Source: Deltaproteobacteria bacterium (GTDB lineage Bacteria; Desulfobacterota; Desulfomonilia; Desulfomonilales; Desulfomonilaceae). From it: a stretch of 43,081 nt of DNA. The DNA is taken from assembly GCA_023474025.1 (NCBI GenBank), contig JAMCYH010000058.1, positions 1 through 43,081 of the forward strand. Direction: 5' to 3'. This document shows positions 34,381 to 43,081 of the stretch, in pieces; positions within the stretch are counted from its first letter, which is position 1; each line of letters starts with the position of its first letter. Made by a program: the position numbers and the translations under genes. The notes beneath the pieces were generated by a model that was not told the DNA's origin, searched no databases, and saw only the letters and a program-made list of their open reading frames with translations.

Positions 34381-34790
34381 CTGACATTGCAGTTGGCGTA
34401 GGAGGAAAAGATTATTTTCTTGTCCTTTACTTAAGCAACTGCCGTGCCAAAAGTCGACTAAACTTTGATACGGCCCATATCATTATTCATATTATACAGT
34501 TATATCGATTTTTGTTCAATGACTTTAAGTTTGATAAATAGAGTGTAACGGAACGTTTTGTTCAAAAATTTGAACGTCAAATGGGTCACTATAAGAAGAC
34601 ATTGAAATAACTAAGTTTATCGGCGTCAAAAAAACAATCATAGGTGCCGAAATTTTGAACATATGAGTAATTTCTTGGCGCCTGTTTTTCCTATCGTCTA
34701 CCGGTTCATGCGCGATGTTGAATGAGGCATGGTTCACATTCACTTTAATTCCTCATGAAAACGGACTGTTGTGATAACGCGCCGTTCACT
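34381..34790. other. Intergenic region with a possible small gene
   Basis: A 410-bp gap between two minus-strand genes. It holds the possible small gene at 34525-34743, listed separately. AT-rich around 34490-34540. No convincing terminator seen. Confidence 0.4.
34525..34743 (-). CDS. Possible small protein, unknown
   Basis: A 72-aa frame with a GTG start preceded by GAGGAA at 5-6 nt (HEPVDDRKNRRQEITHMFKI, then a hydrophobic stretch). The ribosome site is good, and the RKNRRQE segment is faintly like the start of PilZ domains, but the rest does not confirm it. No recognised family. Confidence 0.3.
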   Translation of the reverse strand: MNVNHASFNIAHEPVDDRKNRRQEITHMFKISAPMIVFLTPINLVISMSSYSDPFDVQIFEQNVPLHSIYQT

Positions 34791-35453
34791 CTACATCATT
34801 CTAAAATAATTTCTGATTAGTTGAAAATTTCCCTCTACATTGGCGCTTCCCTGAATAGCGGGACCATGGCCAGGTAGAATTAGATCGACCTTAAGCTTGG
34901 ATAGTTTCTCGATGCTTTGTTTTAGCTGCTGACCATTGCCTCCAGGGAGATCAACCCTTCCAATGCTGCCTCGGAAAATTACATCCCCACAGATAAGAGT
35001 CCTGTTTCTGGGCCAATAAACGGACAAACTGCCGGGGCTATGCCCTGGGGTAAGGAATACCTCGAATTCATGTTTTCCTATTTTAAGATCACCTTCCTTT
35101 AAATAAAAGGTTACCGGAAATTCGGGCGCGTCCTTCCCCTGGGAAGAGTACCATCTTGATCCTTCATCAATCATGAATTTTTCTTCTTCCCTGGAGAGGG
35201 CTACCTTAACATTCGAACCGGCAAATCTTCGTGATCCGGTAAAATGGTCAGGATGGCAATGAGTGCCAATCACAACCTCAATCCTGTTTGGGTCAAATCC
35301 ATCCTCTCGCATCCGATCAAACAGATTGTCGACGCGCTGTTCAAGGCCAGGATCGATCAAGACGGGAACTTTCCCATCTATTACATAGCTGTTACAATTA
35401 TTTTCTTTTGGATTGTTCCAGAAATAGATAAAGAAATTGTCCGCTATCTTCAT
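34791..35453 (-). CDS. MBL-fold metallohydrolase (glyoxalase II-like)
   Basis: A 220-aa soluble metallo-beta-lactamase-fold hydrolase. The metal motif THCHPDH has H65, H67, D69 and H70; LTPGHSPGSL supplies the third His region, ICGDVIF the bridging Asp, and LPGHGP the last His. Family members hydrolyse thioesters such as S-lactoylglutathione; the substrate here is not determined. The ATG at 35453 overlaps the stop of the FmdE-family gene (ATGA), indicating translational coupling. An in-frame TTG at 35471 is less likely. It is the last gene of the RNase-Nudix-FmdE-MBL operon. Confidence 0.9.
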   Translation of the reverse strand: MKIADNFFIYFWNNPKENNCNSYVIDGKVPVLIDPGLEQRVDNLFDRMREDGFDPNRIEVVIGTHCHPDHFTGSRRFAGSNVKVALSREEEKFMIDEGSRWYSSQGKDAPEFPVTFYLKEGDLKIGKHEFEVFLTPGHSPGSLSVYWPRNRTLICGDVIFRGSIGRVDLPGGNGQQLKQSIEKLSKLKVDLILPGHGPAIQGSANVEGNFQLIRNYFRMM

Positions 35454-36043
35454 TTTGCGCAGCCTTTGCAAATCATGGAAGCTCCCTTTTTAACCATTCT
35501 GGAGACCATAGTCTGTTCACCACAAATTGCGCAGGGGGCCGTTTCAACAATTTGAGCAGGGTCTGGTGGTTCCATGGTAACTTCTTTAACTTCAAAGAAT
35601 TCAGTCGGTCGGGATATTAAAGAGGCAGTGAATTCGTCCCGTAGTTCTTTCATCTTCCGCTTATCATTATCAGTAGCCGTGCCGGCCTCGATTCTCTTCC
35701 TCAATTCATGGATGGTTTCCCTGTTTGATGCAGGCTGTCGCAGAGAGGCTCGTACAGCTCTTCCGGTCTGTCGATCGTAGAAAGTGAAGACCTGTTTCCC
35801 CCAATCTCTAAAGACGAGGTTACCTTTACCAAAAGTGCAACCCAATAGCGTCTGCACAGCGTCAACCGAACAGGAATTATTCTCGACTATGCAGACGAGT
35901 TCTTCATCTTCTGATGGGGCAACGTTCAAAAGGGTGGATGACGCTTTTACAGCGGCATAACCAATTGCCAGGCCAGGGCAGACATGCCCATGGAACCTGA
36001 CGCATCTATCAAAATCTTCCGGAAAATTAGTCATTGTGCTCAT
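35450..36043 (-). CDS. FmdE-family protein with C-terminal zinc ribbon
   Basis: A 197-aa soluble protein. The N-terminal FmdE domain has the hallmark FHGHVCPGLAIGY (H18, H20, C22), a conserved Cys pair region (VENNSCSVDAVQTLLGCTFGKGN) and a C-terminal zinc ribbon (CAICGE-x-CKGC). FmdE was named from the formylmethanofuran dehydrogenase operon of methanogens, but standalone copies are common in sulfate reducers and syntrophs, often linked to molybdenum or tungsten enzymes; the function is unproven. The ATG at 36043 follows GAGG at 6 nt and starts 1 nt after the Nudix stop codon. Confidence 0.9.
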   Translation of the reverse strand: MSTMTNFPEDFDRCVRFHGHVCPGLAIGYAAVKASSTLLNVAPSEDEELVCIVENNSCSVDAVQTLLGCTFGKGNLVFRDWGKQVFTFYDRQTGRAVRASLRQPASNRETIHELRKRIEAGTATDNDKRKMKELRDEFTASLISRPTEFFEVKEVTMEPPDPAQIVETAPCAICGEQTMVSRMVKKGASMICKGCAK

Positions 36044-36044
36044 T

Positions 36045-36653
36045 TTAGTCCTCATCTGATTCAATTAATTCCACAAGATGTTTAAGTATTCTTGCTGTCG
36101 CCCCCCAAATATTGTGCCCCTCCCACAGGTAAGAGGTAACCTGGACAGGTTCACCATGAAAAATCAGTGTGTCTTCATGTCGCATATTCGGGTCAAAGAA
36201 AATATCAAGAGGAGGATCAACTATGCCGGCTATTTCACGCTGGCTTATACGGTACTTATAAGGATGAGGAATTATGCCCACAAATGGGACAACATGGAAA
36301 CGGGTAGCCACTGTGTAAAAGTCATCAAGTTCTGCTACAACCTTCACATCAACAGGTGATATTCCTACTTCCTCCAATGTTTCCCGAAGGGCGCACGATT
36401 TGAGGTCTGGGTCGGTAGGGTCAACTTTACCACCGGGGAAAGAAATCTCCCCCCTGTGATGCTCCACCATATCGGACCTTTTCGTAAGCAATACATGTAA
36501 GTCAGAGTTTTTCTGAAATATTGGAACAAGAACGGCTGCAGTGATCAAGCCATCTTCTGGTAGTTTTTTCTTGGGAAGTCGTCTTCTGGCTGAAAGAAGA
36601 CGTTTTTCAAAAACACTAAGGTCATTTTGAATTTGGGCACTGATGTTCGACAA
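36045..36653 (-). CDS. Nudix hydrolase (CoA pyrophosphatase-like)
   Basis: A 202-aa Nudix enzyme. The Nudix box is FPGGKVDPTDPDLKSCALRE then TLEEVGI (about 73-99), with REtxEEvG supplying the metal-binding Glu residues. The preceding LLTKRSDMVEHHRGEISFPGG is the UPF0035/CoA-pyrophosphatase signature (LLTxR, H-GQISFPGG), so it likely cleaves CoA to 3',5'-ADP and phosphopantetheine. The start is uncertain: no in-frame ATG lies before the conserved region, and TTG at 36653 gives the expected length, 35 nt after the RNase gene, with a weak ribosome site. Confidence 0.88.
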   Translation of the reverse strand: MSNISAQIQNDLSVFEKRLLSARRRLPKKKLPEDGLITAAVLVPIFQKNSDLHVLLTKRSDMVEHHRGEISFPGGKVDPTDPDLKSCALRETLEEVGISPVDVKVVAELDDFYTVATRFHVVPFVGIIPHPYKYRISQREIAGIVDPPLDIFFDPNMRHEDTLIFHGEPVQVTSYLWEGHNIWGATARILKHLVELIESDED

Positions 36654-36687
36654 CAGAATGACTCTGGAAAAGTTTATTTCATATTAC

Positions 36688-38694
36688 CTAGATACGGGGT
36701 AATACTCGTACAAGCGAAAAAGTTAATCTGTCCTCACGAGGATTGACCTTTTCTACTTTGGCCAAAGCTCTGTCATATGGGTTCAGGGTCGTTCCCATCG
36801 GGGTATGCAAAACTGAATTAAATCCTAGAGACTCAATCATTACCAAATAAAACCTTGGAAAACGCTGAAGGACAGTTACCTCAAATTCATCGTCTTTTCT
36901 TTGTTCCATATATTTTAAAAGATAATAACGATGACGCTCCCGTTCAACAAGTGAAGCCCTATCCAACTTATAAGACACCTCAGTTAACAACCTGTCGAGG
37001 GTATCAGCGTCAATCATACGGCAGCGTTCGTCAATCGACGCCTGAAGTTGTCTTTGTATCAGTAGGTCTGTATACCTCCTGAGAGGCGATGTCGCCGTGG
37101 TATAAACATTCAATCCCAAGGTGGAGTGCGGCTCCGGATAGAGGCTCAGACTTCCGCGGGCCAAAGCCTTTTTGCACCTGTAGGAAAGCACAGGGTCATA
37201 ACTCAGGCCCAGGTCAATCTTTTCCAAAGGAGGGGGTTGGCTACGATATATGCAGGGAATACATTTGTCCCTGAGGTTACTGGCAAATAAATTGTTGGCT
37301 AAGATCATCAACTCTGAGACAAGGATCTGGGAACTTGTTTCACGTTCCCGGACAGCAACATCAATCGATCTGTCGTCACTTACTTTTATAGTAAGTTCAG
37401 GGTCCTTAAATATTAGAGCACCGGATGCGACCCTCTTTTCGCGCAACGATCGGGCTACAGTATACATTTGCGCCTCGATTGAATTCGCGTCAATTATTCG
37501 CTGATCCGTTTCTTCATATGAAAGTCTGTCAGTAACTTTGACCAGAGAACGCGCTATACGATAGCCAGTCATCCGGAAATCGCGATCAAATATCGCAATA
37601 GCGCTTATACAGGGTCGAAATTCACCTTTGATAAGGCTTGCCGCTTCTTCAGAAAGAATTTTTGGCATCATTGGCAGGACAAGATCAGCCATATATATTG
37701 ATACTGCGCGGTCACGGATCTCTTTGTCGAGTTCCGTATTCATATCAACGAAAAAGGCCGCTTCCGTAATGTGTATACCAATAATGGTCCTGTCACCGCT
37801 GAACGAAATGGATATCGCATCATCAATGTCAAGAGTGGAAGATGAATCTATCGTTATCACATTATGTTCGAACAATTCTCTCGGGCAATCATCCAAGGAT
37901 TTTGACGCAGCCAGTCGGGCTTGCTCCAGAGCGACATCGGAAAATTCTGTGGGGATCTGACCGGCTCTCAGGCGAATATTTTCGTCTTCAGACCAAACGC
38001 CCAATCTTACAAGGACCTTAAACGGGTCCCACACGGGAACCAACTGAGCGCGTGTGAAAATTTCTTTTACCTTTTTATTTGTCAGCCAATCTGTTCCAAG
38101 TAACGCCGCTTCTTCCAACAAAATCTTTAGACCAGCGGGAGCTTCGAATATATCAATGTTTTTGCCGTTCTTCAGCTTTGATAGATATTCAGAACACCTT
38201 GACAGGAATTCGTTTCGTTCAATTTCCTTGCGTCTACGTATCTGCTCCTGTTCCACTTTCTCAGGAGGCACGACTTCAATTTGTTGAAGACGGATCTTGA
38301 AATACAGCCGATTTTCAACAATTGCCCTGATTAATGCCGCTTTTGAATCAAGGCTGTCATGTGAACCGAAAAGGAGTTCACTCAAGTCTTGAAGGCTTAT
38401 TTTCAGTGTTTCCGGCCTTACAATTTCCCATAGTTCCTTCAGGTCAATTTTTTCCTTGGTTCCATCACGCTGGGAACACAATTCCCTGAGGCGATTTGTT
38501 TGTTCATTTTTGGATGCGTTAATGGGAAAATCCGCAACTTGTCCCCCTATCAGGACGCGGTTAACGGAAATATTAGTTTCTTTACCCTGGTCATTAAGGA
38601 TATGAAGGCGCCGGTCGTCGACATCGAGTACTAAAGCGCAGGACAGGCGGGAGTCATCATAATAATCTATTATATCATTTTTTTGAAAAGTCAT
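36688..38694 (-). CDS. RNase II/RNase R-family exoribonuclease
   Basis: A 668-aa RNB-domain protein that degrades RNA 3' to 5'. The RNB catalytic core (about 270-590) shows TIDSSSTLDIDDAISI, with the Asp cluster that binds Mg, then HITEAAFFVD, LVLPMMPKILSEE, and TTATSPLRRYTDLLIQRQL, the conserved end of the core. The N-terminal 200 residues hold a degenerate OB-like and helical region, and the C-terminus a short S1-like strand region. It is shorter than RNase R and closer to RNase II. AGAGG lies 5-6 nt upstream of the ATG. It heads the operon with Nudix, FmdE and MBL genes. Confidence 0.93.
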   Translation of the reverse strand: MTFQKNDIIDYYDDSRLSCALVLDVDDRRLHILNDQGKETNISVNRVLIGGQVADFPINASKNEQTNRLRELCSQRDGTKEKIDLKELWEIVRPETLKISLQDLSELLFGSHDSLDSKAALIRAIVENRLYFKIRLQQIEVVPPEKVEQEQIRRRKEIERNEFLSRCSEYLSKLKNGKNIDIFEAPAGLKILLEEAALLGTDWLTNKKVKEIFTRAQLVPVWDPFKVLVRLGVWSEDENIRLRAGQIPTEFSDVALEQARLAASKSLDDCPRELFEHNVITIDSSSTLDIDDAISISFSGDRTIIGIHITEAAFFVDMNTELDKEIRDRAVSIYMADLVLPMMPKILSEEAASLIKGEFRPCISAIAIFDRDFRMTGYRIARSLVKVTDRLSYEETDQRIIDANSIEAQMYTVARSLREKRVASGALIFKDPELTIKVSDDRSIDVAVRERETSSQILVSELMILANNLFASNLRDKCIPCIYRSQPPPLEKIDLGLSYDPVLSYRCKKALARGSLSLYPEPHSTLGLNVYTTATSPLRRYTDLLIQRQLQASIDERCRMIDADTLDRLLTEVSYKLDRASLVERERHRYYLLKYMEQRKDDEFEVTVLQRFPRFYLVMIESLGFNSVLHTPMGTTLNPYDRALAKVEKVNPREDRLTFSLVRVLPRI

Positions 38695-38884
38695 TTAGGC
38701 CTCTGAACTTTTCACATATAAGCGAAAAAGCTTCTAAAAGATAGAGCAAAAATACCATCAGGAAAACGGTCTGTTTCGCCACGAACCGAATTATTGATGC
38801 AACATTGGCTGATTATATGGTAAACAATTGATAATGTTGTAAGAGAAGCGGCTATCGGTTGACTTCGGAAAGGCGCCTGGAACA

Positions 38885-39454
38885 TTGAAGAGCATTATTA
38901 GTGAGATTTTTCAAGAAAGCGCGCGTGTCAGAGAGACATTCATAACCGAAAGTCTCGAAACCCTAATTGAGGTCATAAATCAACTAATCGAGGTTATAAA
39001 AAGAGGTGACAAGATCTTGTTGTTTGGTAACGGAGGTTCAGCGGCTGACGCTCAACATATTGCCGCAGAATTTGTGAACCGCTATCGAATAGAGCGTAGA
39101 CCTCTGCCTGCATTAGCCCTGACAACCGACACTTCAATATTGACAGCTATTGGGAATGACTACAATTTCAATGACATTTTTTCAAAGCAGATACAAGCGT
39201 TAGGTCGCAAAGGTGACGCCGCGATTGGCATTAGCACCTCCGGAAATTCCACGAACGTTAACAATGGGCTAAAAATAGCTCGTGAAATTGGCCTTGTTAC
39301 TGTAGGTCTGGGCGGAGCTCCGAATAGCCCAATGAAAAATTGCTGTGATCATTATTTAAGTGTACACGGTTCGATTACACCCCGAATTCAGGAAACGCAC
39401 ACGATCATAGGCCACACTATTATCGAAATACTCGACTTAAAGCTTTTTGGTTAG
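38885..39454 (+). CDS. gmhA: Phosphoheptose isomerase-like SIS-domain protein
   Basis: A 189-aa soluble SIS-domain isomerase converting sedoheptulose 7-phosphate to D-glycero-D-manno-heptose 7-phosphate for lipopolysaccharide core synthesis. Visible are LLFGNGGSAADAQHIAAEFVNRY (positions about 46-68, sugar-phosphate loop and catalytic Glu), ALTTDTSILTAIGNDY, SGNSTNV, and the C-terminal ETHTIIGHTIIE with the catalytic His. Length is typical. The start is TTG at 38885, with no in-frame ATG nearby and a weak GGA upstream. It diverges from the RNase gene. Confidence 0.92.
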   Translation: MKSIISEIFQESARVRETFITESLETLIEVINQLIEVIKRGDKILLFGNGGSAADAQHIAAEFVNRYRIERRPLPALALTTDTSILTAIGNDYNFNDIFSKQIQALGRKGDAAIGISTSGNSTNVNNGLKIAREIGLVTVGLGGAPNSPMKNCCDHYLSVHGSITPRIQETHTIIGHTIIEILDLKLFG

Positions 39455-39506
39455 GTTAACGGAACACGTTACAGCCAACAACAAAAATTTATACAGGATG
39501 TCAAAA

Positions 39507-42006
39507 ATGAGTGATTTGAGAGACAAACTACGCTTGAGTCCGGAAGATTTAACATGGATCGGCCCACCTGAAGGTTTGATCTCGGGTACAACAGCCTCAA
39601 TTGAAGTAGCTGAGGAGATTGTCGGGCAGGATAGGGCTGTAAAGGCCATTAAGCGCGGCCTTGCAATGAAGAGCCATGGCTACAATATTTTTGTTAGCGG
39701 TACCAATGGCACGGGCCGAACAGCCACGGTAAAAAAAACTACTTGAAGAATTCAATATCGGAGGCCCAGTACCTGATGATCTATGCTACGTTAATAACTT
39801 CAAAAATCCCGACCAACCAAGACTTGTTGCGTTGCCTGCCGGCCAGGGACCTTTATTTCGAGATCAGGTGAATGACCTCATCAATTCTCTGAAGAAAAAA
39901 ATCCCGGCGATTTTTGAGAGTGAAGAATTTCAAACAGCCAGGAACGAGATAGTTAATCGGCACATGGGGGCGCAAAAGGCTCTGTTCAAAAACTTTGAGA
40001 ACAAAGTGACCTCACAGAATTTTATGATGGTTCAGGTTCAGGTTGGCCCGTTTACCCGACCGGATCTTGCCCCGGTAATTGTTGGTAACCCCATGAAAAT
40101 TGAACAGCTTGAAGCGCTTGTAGATGAAGGTAAATTTTCCGCCGATGAGTTGACCAAGATCAAAGCGACCTATAAAGACCTGTCTTTGGAGATGGAAAAA
40201 ATATTCAAAGAGGCGAGGGACATAGATAAAACGATTCAGGAAGATCTCGAAAAGCTGGGTAAACAATGGATTGAACCGTTGTTGAACGATTCATTTTCAC
40301 AAGTACGTGAAAGCTTTCCCTGTGATGCCGCCAAAATATATTTTGACGAAATGGAATCCGACATAGTGGCGCACTTGGAACGTTTTCGTCCCAGGCTTGT
40401 GACACCGGCGCCTGGAGCAGAAGGCGCGAGCCCGCCAATGTTGATGCCTCCCGATCCTTCACAATTCAAACACTATGAAGTGAACTTGTTAATTGACAAT
40501 TCCGAAACTACCAAACCGCCTGTAGTTATTGAGACTACACCCATGTACCGGAACCTTTTCGGAACAATTGAGCGGGTAATCGATCAAAACGGGGTTTGGT
40601 ATTCTGATTATAGACACATTAAATCCGGTAGCTTGCTGAAAGCGAATGGTGGTTTCCTGGTGGTCAATTCAAGGGACCTGCTGATGGAACCGGGTAGCTG
40701 GCCCACTCTTAAAAGGAACCTTCGAAATCACGTCTCAGAGATTCAGTCGGAGCCTTTTGGTTGGCTGTTTAACAGCGCCCTTAAACCTGAGAAGATCCCA
40801 ATCAGGCTAAAAGTCATATTGATTGGTGATTCGGAAATTTACGACCTGATGCATTGGTATGATGAAGATTTTCGAAAAATTTTCAAAGTTAAGGCTGATT
40901 TTGACTCGAGCATGAACAACTCGAGCGATAATCGTAAAAAAATTATCGGGTTCATAGCAAAGATTAGCGCTGATGAAAACCTACTACCGAGTGATCCAAG
41001 CGGAGTTGAAGCATTGACTCGGCTTGCTATACGATGGGCTGGCCGTAAAAAGAAGATTACGGCACAACTTGAAAGAATCGGTGATGTTTTACGAGAAGCC
41101 GACCTTGTTGCACGTGAAGATGGATCGGACATCATACAGGCGCGCCACGTGGACGCAGCAAATGATGACAGAATCGAACGTGTGAATATGTATGAAGACA
41201 AGATACAGGAATTCATCGATGACGGCATAATCATGATTGATACTGACGGAGCTAAAGTGGGTCAGATAAACGGGCTAAGTGTCTATTCACTGCCTGAAAT
41301 ATCTTTCGGTAAGCCATCCCGTATTACAGTGAAAACAAGTATGGGAAAATCCGGAATTATAAGCATTGAAAAAGAGGCTGAACTTTCCGGCTCAAGCTAT
41401 GACAAGGGCGTGCTCATCCTCACAGGTTTTCTCCGGGACCGTTTTGCTCAGGACAAGCCACTTAATTTGACAGCCAGCATAACTTTTGAACAGTCATATT
41501 CTGGAGTTGATGGGGATTCTGCCTCGTCTACTGAACTGTACGCGCTATTAAGTTCTCTGTCGGGAATCCCCATTGATCAAGGTGTAGCTGTAACGGGTAG
41601 TGTAAACCAGAATGGTGAAGTTCAAGCTATAGGAGGAGTAAATCAGAAAATCGAGGGATTTTTTAAAGTTTGTAAATCCATGGGCTTGACAGGTCGCCAG
41701 GGTGTAATGATTCCCAAATCCAACATTGGGGACCTTGCCTTAAATTCGGAAGTGATTGAAGCTGTGAAAGATGGCCAGTTCAGCATCTGGCAGATTGATC
41801 ACGTAGATGTTGGAATAGAATTGTTGACCGGAATACCCGCGGGTTCAAAGGATGAAAACGGAATTTATCCTGAAGGAACAATCAATTGCCTCGTAAATCA
41901 AAAACTTGAAGATCTTGCGCGCGGTATCAGGGAATTCGAAGAAGGCGAAGAAGTGGAATCTGAAGAGGAAAAACCGCAAAAAGATCATAGTTGTCCTGAA
42001 GAATGA
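39507..42006 (+). pseudogene. Lon-type ATP-dependent protease gene with one-base frameshift
   Basis: Two consecutive frames together encode one roughly 832-aa protein of the Lon-like family with an uncleaved AAA module (YcbZ/LonB-like group). The first part (39507-39746) ends GYNIFVSGTNGTGRTATVKK, a Walker A loop with Arg in place of Lys as in this group. It is broken at the A8 run 39731-39738; with seven A the frame continues KKLLEEFNIGG into the second part. That part contains YYGG-free helical ATPase regions, GGFLVVNSRDLL, and the Ser-Lys protease domain (YSGVDGDSASSTEL with catalytic Ser at 41518-41520, and GGVNQKIEGFF with Lys). A Shine-Dalgarno AGGA lies 8 nt upstream of 39507. It may be a sequencing error rather than inactivation. 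Confidence 0.85.
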
Positions 42007-42067
42007 AAGAAATGAAATGGTCTAATCAGGACATTAACCAGTAGATTGATAACCAGCCAATTCCCTC

Positions 42068-42113
42068 AGGCAGGCGGATAACGAACAATCCTTTTGATGT
42101 TTTCCGTCTGCCT
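42068..42113 (+). terminator. Hairpin between the protease and rpoH genes
   Basis: AGGCAGGCGGA (42068-42078) pairs with TCCGTCTGCCT (42103-42113), 11 bp including one G-U, with a 24-nt loop. It is 62 bp after the protease stop codon and 90 bp before rpoH. No direct T-run, so it may be a terminator or a leader structure of rpoH. Confidence 0.4.
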
Positions 42114-42203
42114 AAATTCCATTTTATCTTCACCAATTGAAACCTTTTCCATCTATAGGCATCAAAATAATTGTAGCCAATTAATAAAAAAGGGGAGGTC
42201 AAT

Positions 42204-43049
42204 ATGAATTATTGGTCTGAAGCTGAAGATTTAAAGGTTTACCTAAACGAGATAGAGCGTTATCCCCTTCTGAATAGAGAACAGGAGATTGAGTTGGCTA
42301 ATAGATACAGGAATAGCCAAGATGCTCAGGCGGTAAATGATCTAATAACTTCCAACCTGCGGTTCGTCATTAAAGTGGCCCTTGGATACCGCAATTATGG
42401 AATAAAGTTGATGGATCTAGTCCAGGAGGGGAACATAGGTTTGATAAAAGCGGTTGAGAAATTCGACCCGGAAAAAGGTTATCGCCTGATCTCCTACGCG
42501 GTTTGGTGGATAAAAGCATACATTCAGAACCACATAATCAGATCATGGTCCATGGTAAAAATGGGTACCACCCAGGCTCAAAGAAAACTTTTTTATCGCG
42601 TTGGTGACCTTCCCGAAGCTACTGATTTTGATATACATTTGGATAACGTGTCGAAACTTGCTGACCGTATAAATGTCACAGAGGATGAGGTCATCGACAT
42701 GGCTGCAAGGCTTAAATCCAGGGACCTTTCGCTTGATGAAATGCTAGGTGATAGTTCCAGGGATTCTTTTGCAGACACGCTTAGAGATGATTCGGCCGAT
42801 CAAGAGTTGGAACTGGCCAACAGACAAGAGCTTGAAAACCTAAGAAAATGGGTTGAAGAGGCAGTAGAAAGACTGAATCCTCGTGAACGATATATAGTGG
42901 AAAAACGAATATTGTCGGATGAACCGGAGACTTTGAAAGAATTGGGAAAACATTTCGGAGTAACAAGAGAACGTGCGCGTCAGATAGAAAGGGCCGCTCT
43001 TCAGAAATTAAAAGGCAATTATCAGGCTTCCGAACGGGTTGCCGCCTAA
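42204..43049 (+). CDS. rpoH: RNA polymerase sigma-32 factor (heat-shock sigma)
   Basis: A 281-aa sigma-70-family factor. Region 1.2/2.1 starts DLKVYLNEIERYPLLNREQE; region 2.2-2.4 is LMDLVQEGNIGLIKAVEKFD then GYRLISYAVWWIKAYI (about 69-107). The RpoH box follows (QRKLFYRVGDL, about 126-136), the segment unique to sigma-32 that contacts core polymerase. Region 4 (about 215-270) ends in ETLKELGKHFGVTRERARQIE. GGGGAGG lies about 6 nt upstream of the ATG. It directs heat-shock and protein-quality genes, which suits the Lon-type protease just upstream. Confidence 0.95.
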   Translation: MNYWSEAEDLKVYLNEIERYPLLNREQEIELANRYRNSQDAQAVNDLITSNLRFVIKVALGYRNYGIKLMDLVQEGNIGLIKAVEKFDPEKGYRLISYAVWWIKAYIQNHIIRSWSMVKMGTTQAQRKLFYRVGDLPEATDFDIHLDNVSKLADRINVTEDEVIDMAARLKSRDLSLDEMLGDSSRDSFADTLRDDSADQELELANRQELENLRKWVEEAVERLNPRERYIVEKRILSDEPETLKELGKHFGVTRERARQIERAALQKLKGNYQASERVAA

Positions 43050-43052
43050 GTG

Positions 43053-43081
43053 ATGACAGATGCTGAACTGGCCATCCTTCA
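43053..43081 (+). CDS. Start of a possible PadR-type regulator (partial)
   Basis: An ATG 3 nt after the rpoH stop codon opens MTDAELAIL and runs off the window. MTDAELAIL is a common beginning of PadR-family repressors, which continue with a winged helix. Nine residues are too few to be sure. Confidence 0.35.

Noticed and set aside
42007-42203. RNA thermometer in the rpoH leader
   Set aside because: The hairpin at 42068-42113 does not pair with the Shine-Dalgarno or start codon, so there is no direct sign of a thermosensor.

Overview
The window looks like a chromosome segment of a Gram-negative, probably anaerobic bacterium of the Desulfobacterota (old Deltaproteobacteria, Desulfomonile/Syntrophobacter-like). 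This is inferred from gene content only: a sigma-32 factor, a lone FmdE-family protein, an iron-sulfur flavoprotein, a Tat-exported MBL-rhodanese protein, a large PAS-array regulator and outer-membrane proteins. No 16S gene or marker set is present, so the placement is tentative.

Region 1 (about 1-13.9 kb) is a metal-handling neighbourhood. A methionine-rich exported protein faces a methionine-rich outer-membrane barrel. After a pentapeptide-repeat protein and a PP2C phosphatase comes a run of small exported proteins. Four of these are diverged paralogues and two are Cys-containing. The run leads into an RND efflux pair (CzcB-like adaptor, CzcA-like pump with a DFG...DGA...EN motif) and a P1B-type ATPase with APC in place of CPC/SPC. 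No outer-membrane factor (CzcC/CusC) is present.

Region 2 (14751-24566) is a 9.8-kb integrative element. It is bounded by two 45-bp direct repeats that are the 3' part of a tRNA-Arg(CCU) gene. A tyrosine recombinase and an excisionase-like protein lie just inside the left repeat, with candidate arm sites at both ends. Cargo is an alkylation-repair block (Ada-AraC-AlkA fusion, O6-methylguanine methyltransferase, SAM methyltransferase), a complete IS4-type insertion sequence with a 9-bp target duplication, a tautomerase, an iron-sulfur flavoprotein and a decayed DUF433/winged-helix pair. Neither repeat is preceded by the tRNA 5' half, so a further element may lie to the left, possibly including the metal genes.

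Region 3 (25-34.7 kb) holds a Tat-exported MBL-double rhodanese protein, a PRC-barrel protein, an isoprenylcysteine methyltransferase-like membrane protein, two small proteins, a MITE-like 105-bp inverted-repeat unit, a seven-PAS regulator ending directly in a Fis-type HTH, and an exported FG-GAP protein.

Region 4 (34.8-43.1 kb) is housekeeping. A tight minus-strand operon encodes an RNase II-family enzyme, a Nudix hydrolase, an FmdE protein and an MBL hydrolase. Opposite it run a GmhA-like isomerase, a Lon-type protease broken by a one-base homopolymer frameshift, sigma-32 (RpoH), and the first codons of what may be a PadR-type regulator.
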